Below, one piece after another: positions 43,583 through 52,833 of a stretch of 64,000 nucleotides of DNA (position 1 is its first letter; each line of letters begins with the position of its first letter). Made by a program: the position numbers and the translations under genes. Source of the stretch: an uncultured SAR86 cluster bacterium (GTDB lineage Bacteria; Pseudomonadota; Gammaproteobacteria; Magnimaribacterales; AG-339-G14). The stretch lies in contig CACJNS010000001.1 in the NCBI GenBank assembly GCA_902594855.1, forward strand, positions 1 through 64,000, read 5' to 3'. The notes beneath the pieces were generated by a model that worked only from the letters and a program-made list of their open reading frames with translations, was not told where the DNA came from and ran no database searches.

Positions 43583-44810
43583 CAACTTCAAAAGCTGCCC
43601 TAGCAATATCCTCAACTTTTTTCAGATGCTCATCTTCGTGAGCCACTGAAATAAAATGATTGTGATAATCAGTGAGATAAAGACCTTTGCTCAAGCAAGC
43701 ATCAACCCATCTTGAATGGAGTGTTTTGTCTTCATCCTCAATTCGAAAGTAAGGCATAGCTGGGACTCCGGAAACAATCATCTTGACATCAAAATCTTCC
43801 GCAATCTTGACTAGACTTTCTTTTAACAAGTTACCAAAATTATTCATCTTCGTAACCGCATCCTGCTTAACTAATTCATCGATTGTTGCTTTTGCAGCAG
43901 CCATTGGGGCTGAGTTTAAAAATTGAGTCCCAGTAAAATAAACATTCTCAGCTGATTCTTTTAACGAGTCTTTTCCTACCAAGGCAGATATTGGATATCC
44001 ATTCGCTATGGCTTTCCCTAAACAAATTAAATCTGGAGAAAAACCAAAAAAATTATTTGATCCTTTTAGATCAATTCTAAAGCCAGTCCTGACGTCATCG
44101 ACGATTAAAATAATGTTATTTTTACGACAAACCTTCTCGATGTGTTTCCAGTATCCTTCATTCGGATAAACATTATTTTTGAAAGTTGGATGATGATAAG
44201 GGCTTGAGATAAAACATGCTATGTCATCTCCATGATCTGAGATTGCTTGATTAAATCCATCTAAGTCGTTCCAATCGATGGAGATAACTTCTGCGGAATC
44301 TGAATTAATGATGCCAGGACTATTGCGTCTTTGCATCCAGCTATTTGAGCCATGATATCCATCGTTTATTTTTAATATTTTTTGCTTGCCGGTTTCTTGT
44401 CTGGATACCATCACCGCAAGAGAAGTACTATCAGCCCCATTTTTACCAAACAAACTCCAATCGGCAATTGATACTAAATCAACTAAGGTTTCAGCTAATT
44501 CAATCATCACAGGAGAGGCGATACTGACAGTATTACCAAGATTTAATTGTTTTCTAGCTGCTTCATCTACTACGGGATTGTTATAGCCGAGAATCATAGG
44601 GCCCCATGCACAAACCAAATCTACGTACTCATTTCCATCAACATCCCAAAAATACGCTCCATCCGCTTGAGAGAAAAATTTGGGCCCATCTTTCCTAATA
44701 GCATATTTATAATGCCCGAATATTCCTCCGGGAATTACTTCTTTTGCTCTATCAAGGAGTAAATCTGACTCAGATTGAATTAAAAAATCTTTATCCTTCG
44801 GATTATGCAT
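43572..44810 (-). CDS. Class III PLP-dependent aminotransferase (glutamate-1-semialdehyde aminomutase-like)
   Basis: 412-aa fold-type I PLP protein. DGNEYVDLVCAWGPMILGY opens the domain; NGADSTSLAVMVSRQETG, DGYHGSNSWMQ, ILIVDDVRTGFR (PLP-Asp) and DLICLGKAIANGYPISALVG (PLP-Lys) are diagnostic. Similar to glutamate-1-semialdehyde aminomutase, but Ser/Asn residues typical of HemL are not clear, and the GSA-AM motif FFTGTQFLNS differs from the usual GTLSGNP-type loop. An omega- or beta-amino acid or amino sugar aminotransferase is also possible. Confidence 0.85.
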   Translation of the reverse strand: MHNPKDKDFLIQSESDLLLDRAKEVIPGGIFGHYKYAIRKDGPKFFSQADGAYFWDVDGNEYVDLVCAWGPMILGYNNPVVDEAARKQLNLGNTVSIASPVMIELAETLVDLVSIADWSLFGKNGADSTSLAVMVSRQETGKQKILKINDGYHGSNSWMQRRNSPGIINSDSAEVISIDWNDLDGFNQAISDHGDDIACFISSPYHHPTFKNNVYPNEGYWKHIEKVCRKNNIILIVDDVRTGFRIDLKGSNNFFGFSPDLICLGKAIANGYPISALVGKDSLKESAENVYFTGTQFLNSAPMAAAKATIDELVKQDAVTKMNNFGNLLKESLVKIAEDFDVKMIVSGVPAMPYFRIEDEDKTLHSRWVDACLSKGLYLTDYHNHFISVAHEDEHLKKVEDIARAAFEVVKL

Positions 44811-44855
44811 GAATTTATTGTAAATGATTTTTATTTAAGAGGTAATTTTCTAATT

Positions 44856-44948
<93 letters not shown>

Positions 44949-44955
44949 AGGATTT

Positions 44956-46584
44956 TTAAGATGCTTGTCTTATTAAGTCAGCAGCTTTTTCAGCAATCAT
45001 AATTGCCGGAGCATTAGTATTTCCAGCTATGAGCGTAGGCATTATAGATGCATCTACCACTCTCAATCCATCTATACCATGAACTTTGAGTTCATCGTCA
45101 ACAACGCTCATTTCATCATTACCCATCTTGCACGTACTCACTGGGTGATAAAGTGTTTCTCCGTTTTCTCTAATCCAATTATCTAATTCTTCATCATCAT
45201 CAATATTGATTTCGGGTCCTGGCTTCACAGGATCTCCTCTGAATTCATCAAATGCTGGCTGCATCAATATCCTTCTTGTTTCTCTCAGAGCATTTCTAAG
45301 ATCAATTACGTCCTCCTCTTCAGAAAGGTAATTTGGATATAAAAGAGGTTCATCTTCAGGATCAGCACTCTTAAGAGTTAAATAACCTCTGCTTTGTGGT
45401 CTGCATATATAAGCAATACAACCAAAACCATGATCTTTACTAATTTCAGTTCTAAAATGCTGATCTTCACCTTGAACAGAAACATAGTGAAGCTGAGTGT
45501 CTGGTAAATCTTTTTCTGGACTGGATTTTATAAAACCTCCCCCACTGCATGGAGGGTAAGCAGCATCGCCTGTTCCAAACAATAAGTATTTTATTCCAGC
45601 TATCTGAGTTTTAATCCAAGATGCAGATCTATGCAGCGTTACAGGTTGAGTGGCGTAAAATGAACTGGTCACGCCATAATGGTCTTGCATATTTTTTCCA
45701 ACGCCTTTCAACTCGTGCACTAATTCTATGCCATGTTTTGTAATGTCGTTTGGATCTCCAATACCGCTTCTCATCAAAATTAAAGGAGATCCAAGAGCAC
45801 CTGCAGATAAAATAACCTCTTTGTTGGCATAGCATGACTTTCTTTCACCTTTCTTGTTTATATACTCAATGCCTTTTACTTTTTTTCCATCCATTATTAA
45901 TTTATCAACTGTCACATTGATTTCATTGCTTAAATTCTCTCTTTCTAATGCAGGATGCAGATAAGCTTGAGCAGAGCTCCATCTTCTTGGTCCTCTTGGA
46001 GTATCATTTATGGTGTGTTCGTACCTTGAAACACCTTCCTGTTCCTTTCCATTGAAATCTCTTGTGTAGGGAAAGCCCGCTTCTTGACCAGCTTCAATAA
46101 ATTTATCTAAAAGTAAATCGTCTGTTCTGTCAGATTTTTTAACATGCAAAGGTCCTTCGTATCCATGGAACTCTTCATCACCATCCCCATGAAAATTTTC
46201 TGCCTTTTTGAAATAAGGAAGCACATCATCGTATGACCATCCTTCATTGCCTTGTTGTCGCCATAAATCATAATCATAGGAGTGGCCTCGAATATAAATC
46301 ATTGCGTTTATGGAAGATGAACCGCCCCAACCTTTTCCTCTTGGCCAGTAAAGCGGTCTGTTATTAGTAGTAGCTTCTGGCTCTGTCTCAAAACCATAAT
46401 TATTATCATTCTTGGTAGGAACAATTTGCGAGTATCCAGAAGGCATATGAATAAACATATTTGTATCCTTGCCTCCTGCCTCAAGAATAAGAACGGTATC
46501 AGTACCGTCTTCACTTAACCTGTTTGCCATTACACAACCGGAGCTTCCAGCTCCTACAACAACATAGTCAAAAGTATTTTCCAT
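44956..46584 (-). CDS. GMC-family FAD oxidoreductase (choline dehydrogenase-like)
   Basis: 542-aa flavoprotein. FAD Rossmann YVVVGAGSSGCVMANRL and ILEAGG, the GMC signature 1 region WPRGKGWGGSSSINAMIYIRG, signature 2 GALGSPLILMRSGIG, and the catalytic His in LYHPVSTCKMG followed by GLRVVDASIMP and NTNAPAIMIAEKAADLI. BetA-like in length, but the substrate may be any alcohol; no betaine genes are near. Its aldehyde product could feed the aldehyde dehydrogenase cluster 5 kb away, which is speculation. An AGGAGA ribosome-binding site precedes the ATG. Confidence 0.93.
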   Translation of the reverse strand: MENTFDYVVVGAGSSGCVMANRLSEDGTDTVLILEAGGKDTNMFIHMPSGYSQIVPTKNDNNYGFETEPEATTNNRPLYWPRGKGWGGSSSINAMIYIRGHSYDYDLWRQQGNEGWSYDDVLPYFKKAENFHGDGDEEFHGYEGPLHVKKSDRTDDLLLDKFIEAGQEAGFPYTRDFNGKEQEGVSRYEHTINDTPRGPRRWSSAQAYLHPALERENLSNEINVTVDKLIMDGKKVKGIEYINKKGERKSCYANKEVILSAGALGSPLILMRSGIGDPNDITKHGIELVHELKGVGKNMQDHYGVTSSFYATQPVTLHRSASWIKTQIAGIKYLLFGTGDAAYPPCSGGGFIKSSPEKDLPDTQLHYVSVQGEDQHFRTEISKDHGFGCIAYICRPQSRGYLTLKSADPEDEPLLYPNYLSEEEDVIDLRNALRETRRILMQPAFDEFRGDPVKPGPEINIDDDEELDNWIRENGETLYHPVSTCKMGNDEMSVVDDELKVHGIDGLRVVDASIMPTLIAGNTNAPAIMIAEKAADLIRQAS

Positions 46585-46637
46585 AGTAAATCTCCTCTAA
46601 AGTGAGATTATCAATATGATATCTATTGTGCAATAAA

Positions 46638-47855
46638 TTAATTCTTATCTAACTCAAAAGCATCATGAAGGGTTCTTACAGCAAGTTCCTTATACTTTTC
46701 TTCAAGAACAACTGAGATTTTGATCTCTGAGGTTGAAATCATTTCGATATTTATTGCCTCATCTGCCAAGGCTCCAAACATTTTACTTGCTACACCTGCG
46801 TGAGACTTCATTCCGTTTCCAACAACGGATACTTTGCAAATATCTAGATCAACTTCGATTTCACCGCTACCTAACTCTTGACGTAACTTTTCTAAAATTT
46901 TTGAAGTTTCATCCGCAAAATCTTTATGCACTGTGAAAGTGAAGTCGGTTGTATTATCAGATGCCACATTTTGGACAATTACATCTACCTCAATTCCAGC
47001 ATCGCTTATGGGAGAAAGTATTTTTGCTGCAACTCCAGGAATGTCAGGAACTTTTCTGATGGTTATTTTTGCTTCATTTGAAGTAAACGCAATTCCTGAT
47101 ACTACAGCCTCTTCTAAATTATCGTTACTATTTATCAAAGTTCCTCCTTTTGACCCAAAACTTGATAAGACTCTCAGAGGTAATTTGTATTTACTTGCAA
47201 ATTCCACAGATCTTATTTGTAAAACTTTAGCTCCTAAAGAAGAAAGTTCCAACATTTCTTCGTAAGTTAAATGATCAAGTTTCCTGGCTTTATCGTAAAT
47301 ATTTGGATCGGTTGTAAATACCCCATCCACGTCAGTATAGATCTGACACTCCTTAGCATTCAAAGAAACTGCAATTGCTACTGCAGAGGTGTCCGAGCCG
47401 CCCCTTCCTAAGGTAGTAATGTTATTTTCATCATCAAACCCTTGAAATCCTGTGATTACAGGAACAATATTTTTTTCTAATGCATCTTGAAGAATTTCCT
47501 CTGAAACTTTTCTAATTCTTGCTCTTCCAAAGGAGGAATCCGTTTTAAACCCCATCTGAAAAGCATTGTAAGATTTTGAGTTATAACCTTTCTTTTTAAG
47601 AGACATAGCAAGCAACGCTGCAGAAACTTGCTCTCCAGAAGAAACAACAGCATCAAATTCTCGAGGATCAGGTTTCTTTTGAATTTTCTTAGCTAGATCA
47701 ATCAGTCTATTTGTTTCCCCTGCCATGGCTGAAACAACAACAGCGACAAGATTACCTGAGTCAATTTCCTGACCAACAATCTTGGCAACTGCTTCAATTC
47801 TTTTAGGGCTAGCAACAGATGTCCCTCCAAATTTTTGGACAATAATGTTACTCAT
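46638..47855 (-). CDS. lysC: Aspartokinase
   Basis: First enzyme of the aspartate pathway (Lys, Thr, Met). VQKFGGTSVASPKRI is the kinase N-terminus; TGFQGFDDENNITTLGRGGSDTSAVAIA and YTDVDGVFTTDP the nucleotide and aspartate sites; two ACT domains at the C-terminus (ITIRKVPDIPGVAAKI, VSVVGNGMKSHAGVASKMFGAL) give lysine/threonine feedback. 405 aa is normal for the monofunctional class. It follows alaS by 5 nt, the usual gammaproteobacterial pairing; the csrA gene that often comes next is missing here. Confidence 0.96.
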   Translation of the reverse strand: MSNIIVQKFGGTSVASPKRIEAVAKIVGQEIDSGNLVAVVVSAMAGETNRLIDLAKKIQKKPDPREFDAVVSSGEQVSAALLAMSLKKKGYNSKSYNAFQMGFKTDSSFGRARIRKVSEEILQDALEKNIVPVITGFQGFDDENNITTLGRGGSDTSAVAIAVSLNAKECQIYTDVDGVFTTDPNIYDKARKLDHLTYEEMLELSSLGAKVLQIRSVEFASKYKLPLRVLSSFGSKGGTLINSNDNLEEAVVSGIAFTSNEAKITIRKVPDIPGVAAKILSPISDAGIEVDVIVQNVASDNTTDFTFTVHKDFADETSKILEKLRQELGSGEIEVDLDICKVSVVGNGMKSHAGVASKMFGALADEAINIEMISTSEIKISVVLEEKYKELAVRTLHDAFELDKN

Positions 47856-47860
47856 ACCTT

Positions 47861-50455
47861 TTAAAGATTTTGAATATATTTTGTAGCTTCAGAAAAAACT
47901 TCTTTAAAGTTTTTAACTTGACTACCGCCTGCTTGTGCATGATCTGGTTTACCTCCGCCTTTACCGCCTATCAATGAAGCGAGGGATTGTAACAAATCAT
48001 TTGAACTGAAAACATCTTTTGGAATTGATTTTGAAGATGAAACCAATAAGCTTGATTTATCACCATCTTTTGAAGCAAGAACACAAATTAAGTTTTCGTT
48101 TTTATTTTTTAGTTCATCTATGAAAGATCTTGCTGAACCTAAGTTAATTCCTTCAAATTCCTTTAAGATAACTTTATAAGAATTAATTTGAATAATATCC
48201 TGTTCAAGGCTCTTTATTACTTCGCTTAATTCTTTTTGTTGCGATGATTTAATCGATTTTTCTAACTCACTATTCTTTTCCATCAACTCTTTAATTTTTG
48301 AAATAAGACCCTCTTCATTCACGTTCAAAAGTCTCATTGCTTCTTGCCCAGAATTTTGAAATTTATTTGAGAAATCTTCCGCATCTTTTCCACTGCAAGC
48401 TTCAATTCTTCTAACGCCTGATGAAATACTTGATTCACTAGTTACTTTTACAAAACCAATATCCCCTGCTGAATCAACATGAGTTCCACCACATAGTTCA
48501 ACAGAAAAGTCTCCACCTATAGAAAGTACGCGCACTTCATCTCCATATTTGTCTCCAAAAAAAGCCAGCGCTCCTTTATCTTGTGCCTTCTTAAAGCTCA
48601 TAGTTTCTATTTTAGTAGAGATATTATTTCTAATTGTTTCATTAACTAAATTTTCAATTTGTTTTACTTCTTCAATTTTTAAGGCAGCATCATGAGTAAA
48701 ATCAAATCTAAAATATTTATCTGAAACTAAGGATCCTTTTTGCTCGACATGTTCTCCCAATACATTTCTGAGCGCGGAATGAAGCAGATGAGTAGCTGAA
48801 TGATTTCTAATAATTTTATTCCTTCTATCTACATCAATAGTACTCTCGCATTGACTTCCAACTTTAAGGGTTCCTTTTTGCAAATTACCAATGTGAATAA
48901 ATTGATCTCCTACCTTCTGAGTATCTTTTACTTCAAAAATGAAGTCTTCACCTGAAATAGAACCTTGATCGCCAACTTGACCTCCTGACTCAGCATAAAA
49001 AGGTGTTTTATTTAAGATTAATATTGCATCTGAATCGCCCTCTAATGTTTCTTGCTCTTTTTGATTTACAAAAATCTTTAGCACTTTAGATTTACATTTG
49101 CTTTTGTCATATCCGATAAAGTTAGTTGGCTTATCTAAGGAAATTGATGATGGCATCAAAGAATCAAAATTAGATGAGGCTTTCGCAAGATCTCTCTGTT
49201 GTTCCATCAGTTCCTCATACTCCTTTATGTTTACTGAAATATTTTTTTCCCTTGCAAGATCTATGGTCATGTCTAGGGGAAATCCAAAAGTATCATAAAG
49301 TTTGAAAGCGAGTTCACCAGATACTTCATTTACATCCTTCGGTGTCTCATCCTCAAAAATGCGCATACCATTTCTTAGAGTTAGGGAGAACTGTTGTTCT
49401 TCTTTTTCTATGGTTTTTTCTATGATTTTTTTATTTTTACTTAAAAGAGCGTGCTCTTTTCCCATTTGGGATACTAACTCCTTCACAAGACCTGAAAGAG
49501 GTTTTTCATAATCAGGATTCAACTTATATGCGTGCCTCAAAGCTCTTCTTATGATTCTTCTAAGGACGTAACCCCTGCCTTCATTAGAAATGGAAAGGCC
49601 ATCAGCTATCAAATAAGAACTGGATCTTAAATGATCTGCGATAACTCTAAGAGATGGATTTTCAAGATTTTGTGCACCCAAGTTCGATGCTATTTTTTTT
49701 ATTAAATCTTTGAACAGATCAGTTTCATAGTTGTCGTTAATGCCTTGCAACACCGCCGTGATTCTTTCAAGGCCCATACCGGTATCAACGGATGGTTTGG
49801 GCAAGGGAGAAAGTTCCCCATCAGGGCTCCTATTGAACTGCATGAAGACCAGATTGTATATTTCAACAAATCTATCTCCAGTATCAACGCCTTCTGCCGG
49901 TGACTCTCCTGAAAATGCCTCTCCATGATCATAAAATATTTCACTGCAAGGCCCGCATGGTCCTGAGTCCCCCATTGACCAGAAATTATCGTCATCTAGC
50001 TTTGAAATTCGATCTGGTTGGATTCCGATTTCATTTAACCAAATCTTTTCTGATTCTTGGTCTTCTATATGAACAGTTATCCATAGTTTTTCAGGAGAAA
50101 TTTTGTAAATTTCAGTTAACAGTTCCCAGGCATATTTGATCGCTTCTTTTTTGAAATAGTCTCCAAAACTAAAGTTTCCTAACATTTCAAAAAAAGTATG
50201 GTGTCTTAAGGTATACCCAACGTTTTCTAGGTCGTTATGTTTACCACCAGCCCTAATGCATCTTTGGGCCGAAGTTGCAGTTAAGTAGTCTCTTTTTTCT
50301 GCACCTAGAAAGACATCTTTAAACTGGTTCATGCCAGAATTAGTGAATAAAAGGGTTTGATCATCTAACGGTAAAACGCTAGAACTTTCGACTATTTGGT
50401 GTCCTTTAGAAGAAAAAAAATCAATAAATTTTTTTCTAACTTCTGAAGAATGCAT
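47861..50455 (-). CDS. alaS: Alanyl-tRNA synthetase
   Basis: 864-aa class II synthetase. Aminoacylation domain with TNSGMNQFKDVFLG, RCIRAGGKHNDLENVGYTLRHHTFFEMLGNFSFGDYFK and GMGLERI; editing domain with HSATHLLHSALR and the zinc-site CGGTHVD; C-terminal coiled coil and the C-Ala domain ending GGKGGGKPDHAQAGG. Length matches E. coli (876 aa). The 3' neighbour is lysC; the 5' neighbour, the dienelactone hydrolase, stops immediately before its ATG. Confidence 0.98.
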   Translation of the reverse strand: MHSSEVRKKFIDFFSSKGHQIVESSSVLPLDDQTLLFTNSGMNQFKDVFLGAEKRDYLTATSAQRCIRAGGKHNDLENVGYTLRHHTFFEMLGNFSFGDYFKKEAIKYAWELLTEIYKISPEKLWITVHIEDQESEKIWLNEIGIQPDRISKLDDDNFWSMGDSGPCGPCSEIFYDHGEAFSGESPAEGVDTGDRFVEIYNLVFMQFNRSPDGELSPLPKPSVDTGMGLERITAVLQGINDNYETDLFKDLIKKIASNLGAQNLENPSLRVIADHLRSSSYLIADGLSISNEGRGYVLRRIIRRALRHAYKLNPDYEKPLSGLVKELVSQMGKEHALLSKNKKIIEKTIEKEEQQFSLTLRNGMRIFEDETPKDVNEVSGELAFKLYDTFGFPLDMTIDLAREKNISVNIKEYEELMEQQRDLAKASSNFDSLMPSSISLDKPTNFIGYDKSKCKSKVLKIFVNQKEQETLEGDSDAILILNKTPFYAESGGQVGDQGSISGEDFIFEVKDTQKVGDQFIHIGNLQKGTLKVGSQCESTIDVDRRNKIIRNHSATHLLHSALRNVLGEHVEQKGSLVSDKYFRFDFTHDAALKIEEVKQIENLVNETIRNNISTKIETMSFKKAQDKGALAFFGDKYGDEVRVLSIGGDFSVELCGGTHVDSAGDIGFVKVTSESSISSGVRRIEACSGKDAEDFSNKFQNSGQEAMRLLNVNEEGLISKIKELMEKNSELEKSIKSSQQKELSEVIKSLEQDIIQINSYKVILKEFEGINLGSARSFIDELKNKNENLICVLASKDGDKSSLLVSSSKSIPKDVFSSNDLLQSLASLIGGKGGGKPDHAQAGGSQVKNFKEVFSEATKYIQNL

Positions 50456-51163
50456 TTATGAGAAGACCTCTTCAAGAAAATCCATCAGCAACATCCAAGA
50501 TCTTCTATCAGCCTCTTTTGAATAAACTGTCCCAAAGTCTGGATTATTTGCTTCTGGATTTGTAAAAGAATGCATAGAGTCGCCATATATATGCAGCTGC
50601 CAGTCAACATCTTTTTCACTCATCTCTTTATAAAAAGATTGCATTTGATCTTCTCCAACCATTGGATCCTTCATGCCGTGCATAGCTAAAATTTTAGCTT
50701 TTATTTGTTCATTGATCGGTTCTTCAGGTCCAGCTAAGAATCCATGAAAACTTGCACTTCCTCTCAAATCAACACCAGTTCTGGCTAAATCTAGGGAAAC
50801 TAACCCACCAAAACAATACCCAAAAACTGCAATCTTTGACTTGTCTACACCTGGCAAGGAAGAAACTTTGTCGTAGGCTGCCTTAACTCTTTTTGAAAGT
50901 TCTTTTCTATCATCCAAAAGTGGCTGCATGCGAGCAGCATTTTCTTCATTAGTTTCTCCAACAATACCATCGCCGTACATATCGAGTGCAAATCCAAGGT
51001 AGCCATTCTCTGCAAGTTTTTCTGCCTTTTCATCCACAAATTGATCTCTTCCAGACCAAGTATGAGCAATGATTACTGCTGGAAAATTCTCTCCATCAGG
51101 AAAAGCTGCATATCCCAGAAAATCTTTTCCATCTATATCGTAATTAATAATTTCAGTTTTCAT
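50456..51163 (-). CDS. Dienelactone hydrolase family protein
   Basis: 235-aa alpha/beta hydrolase. The nucleophile is Cys in VFGYCFGGLVSLDLA (the dienelactone hydrolase type), with the acid in GMKDPMVGEDQ and the His in YGDSMHSFTNPEA. HTWSGRDQFV is the oxyanion region. Probably a cytoplasmic esterase of broad or unknown substrate; true dienelactone hydrolysis is not implied, as no chlorocatechol genes are present. Overlaps the upstream gene by 11 nt. Confidence 0.9.
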   Translation of the reverse strand: MKTEIINYDIDGKDFLGYAAFPDGENFPAVIIAHTWSGRDQFVDEKAEKLAENGYLGFALDMYGDGIVGETNEENAARMQPLLDDRKELSKRVKAAYDKVSSLPGVDKSKIAVFGYCFGGLVSLDLARTGVDLRGSASFHGFLAGPEEPINEQIKAKILAMHGMKDPMVGEDQMQSFYKEMSEKDVDWQLHIYGDSMHSFTNPEANNPDFGTVYSKEADRRSWMLLMDFLEEVFS

Positions 51164-51680
51164 CTTTTAACATCCCTTTTTTAAATCTTTTGTAATTTTC
51201 GACGTAGTGAACAGCTGAAGCAAGCAAAAAATCTTTCATTTCAGGACCTAAAGTTTTTACAACCTTTCCAGGAGAACCTAAGAACATAGAATTATCTGGA
51301 ATTACAGTATTTTCGGTCACTAACGAGTTAGCTCCAATTAGACAATTTTCTCCAATCTTCGCACCGTTTAAGACCACTGCATTTATACCTATCAGTGAAT
51401 TATTTCCAATTTGGCAACCATGCAACATGACTTTATGTCCTACAGTAACATTATCACCAATAATAGTTGGGCTGCCCGGATCTGCGTGTATTACGGATAG
51501 ATCTTGAACGTTTGAGCCCTGACCTATGACTATGTCTTCAACATCACCCCTGACAACTGCGCCAAACCAAACCGATGCATCTTTTTTTAAGGTTACTCTT
51601 CCAACTACTGTTGCAGTCTCTGCAACATAAAAATCGTCGCCATCTGTAGTGACTTTATGATCATCTAATTTATAAATCAT
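51153..51680 (-). CDS. yrdA: Gamma-carbonic anhydrase-like hexapeptide protein (YrdA/PaaY type)
   Basis: 175-aa left-handed beta-helix protein with hexapeptide repeats (VVGRVTLKKDASVWFGAVVRGDVEDIVIG, ENCLIGANSLV). The three metal-site His fit VIHADPGSPTIIGDNVTVGHKVMLHG. Typical trimeric zinc or iron protein. Catalytic activity in the YrdA subgroup is uncertain. Starts one base from the NUDIX stop. Confidence 0.92.
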   Translation of the reverse strand: MIYKLDDHKVTTDGDDFYVAETATVVGRVTLKKDASVWFGAVVRGDVEDIVIGQGSNVQDLSVIHADPGSPTIIGDNVTVGHKVMLHGCQIGNNSLIGINAVVLNGAKIGENCLIGANSLVTENTVIPDNSMFLGSPGKVVKTLGPEMKDFLLASAVHYVENYKRFKKGMLKDEN

Positions 51681-52267
51681 TATTTCCTTGTTAAATCTAT
51701 TTCAATATCAAGAAGCTTTAAAAACTCAACAGTCATATAAGCTGTGAGTCCCCATACCATTTTATTTTCAAATTCAAAAAAAGGAAAAAAAACTTTTTTA
51801 TTATCCCAGTTTTCAGATTTTTGTTCTTTCTGCATATTATTTTTAATAAAATTTAAGGGCACACTGAAAACTTCCGCAATTTCCTTCCCATCAGCTATTA
51901 ATGTGTTACTTTTGAGTATCCCAATATAAGGAGTTACGCTTAATCCAAACCTTGATTGCACAGAACTAATTTCTCCTAAAACTTCCACGTCTTTTAATTC
52001 CAGATTTACCTCTTCTTGCGCCTCTCTCAAAGCTGTTTCTCTCAACGTTTCATCTTTTTCTTCTCTTTTCCCTCCGGGAAAAGCAACCTCACCAGCATGA
52101 GTAGGAAGATTATTAGATCTCAAACAGTAAATTACATTAAGATCTTCGCTTGTCTCATGAAGGAGAATTAATACTGCTGCTTGTGGTAATCCTGCTATGG
52201 GGCCTGAGGGCTTATATGAGCTTAAGTTTTCCTTAATTTTAGGTATCATACATATTGAGTATCTCAT
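51680..52267 (-). CDS. nudL: NUDIX hydrolase, CoA pyrophosphatase type
   Basis: 195 aa from ATG 52267, with GAAGG 8 nt upstream; a TTG at 52282 would extend it by five residues. The NUDIX box is GGKREEKDETLRETALREAQEEVNL split as GGKREE, then RETALREAQEEV, preceded by the CoA-hydrolase mark HAGEVAFPGG. This PF00293/UPF0035 pattern defines NudL/YeaB enzymes that cleave CoA and its derivatives. Ends an overlapping array with the gamma-carbonic-anhydrase-like gene. Confidence 0.88.
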   Translation of the reverse strand: MRYSICMIPKIKENLSSYKPSGPIAGLPQAAVLILLHETSEDLNVIYCLRSNNLPTHAGEVAFPGGKREEKDETLRETALREAQEEVNLELKDVEVLGEISSVQSRFGLSVTPYIGILKSNTLIADGKEIAEVFSVPLNFIKNNMQKEQKSENWDNKKVFFPFFEFENKMVWGLTAYMTVEFLKLLDIEIDLTRK

Positions 52268-52299
52268 AAAAAATACCTTCAAAACTAAATAAACTTAAA

Positions 52300-52833
52300 T
52301 TGAAATATTGTAGTGTCTGCGGTGGAACCGTCGTTTTAAAAATCCCAGAAGATGATAATAGGGAGAGATTTTGTTGCGATTCCTGTGGAGCTATCCATTA
52401 TGAAAATCCAAAAGTGGTTGTTGGCACTCTTCCTTTTTTCGAAAATAAAGTTCTATTATGCAAAAGAGCAATTCAACCCAGATTGGGCTTGTGGACTCTA
52501 CCGGCAGGTTTTTACGAAAATGGTGAAACTCTGATTCAAGGCGCTTTAAGAGAGACAAAAGAAGAAACTAATGCTGACGTTGAAGCTGGAGAACTGTATG
52601 GTATTTTTAATATTCCTCAGATCAATCAAGTTTATATGATATACCTCGCTAAGGTAGGTCCTAATGATTTCAGTGTAACTTCAGAAAGCTCTGAGATTGG
52701 ATTATTTGATGAAGAAGAAATTCCATGGGACATTCTTGCATTTCCTTGGGTAAATTCATCTTTAAAAAATTTTTTTGCTGACCTAAAGAGCGGTAATTTT
52801 ATCTTGAGAACAGAAGATATTATTAGACGTTAA
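52300..52833 (+). CDS. NUDIX hydrolase with N-terminal zinc ribbon (NudC-like)
   Basis: 177 aa from TTG 52300; no ATG is in reach and the family begins at the same MKYCSVCGG-type sequence. Zinc-ribbon pairs are CSVCG and CDSCG, and the NUDIX box runs GFYENGETLIQGALRETKEETNADV. The layout matches short NUDIX proteins that hydrolyse nucleoside diphosphate derivatives such as ADP-ribose or NADH. Divergent from nudL with about 30 bp between starts; converges on purL, overlapping by 4 nt. Confidence 0.9.
   Translation: MKYCSVCGGTVVLKIPEDDNRERFCCDSCGAIHYENPKVVVGTLPFFENKVLLCKRAIQPRLGLWTLPAGFYENGETLIQGALRETKEETNADVEAGELYGIFNIPQINQVYMIYLAKVGPNDFSVTSESSEIGLFDEEEIPWDILAFPWVNSSLKNFFADLKSGNFILRTEDIIRR

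Noticed and set aside
46933..47265. 110-codon plus-strand frame inside lysC
   Set aside because: Antisense shadow of the aspartokinase ACT and kinase regions.
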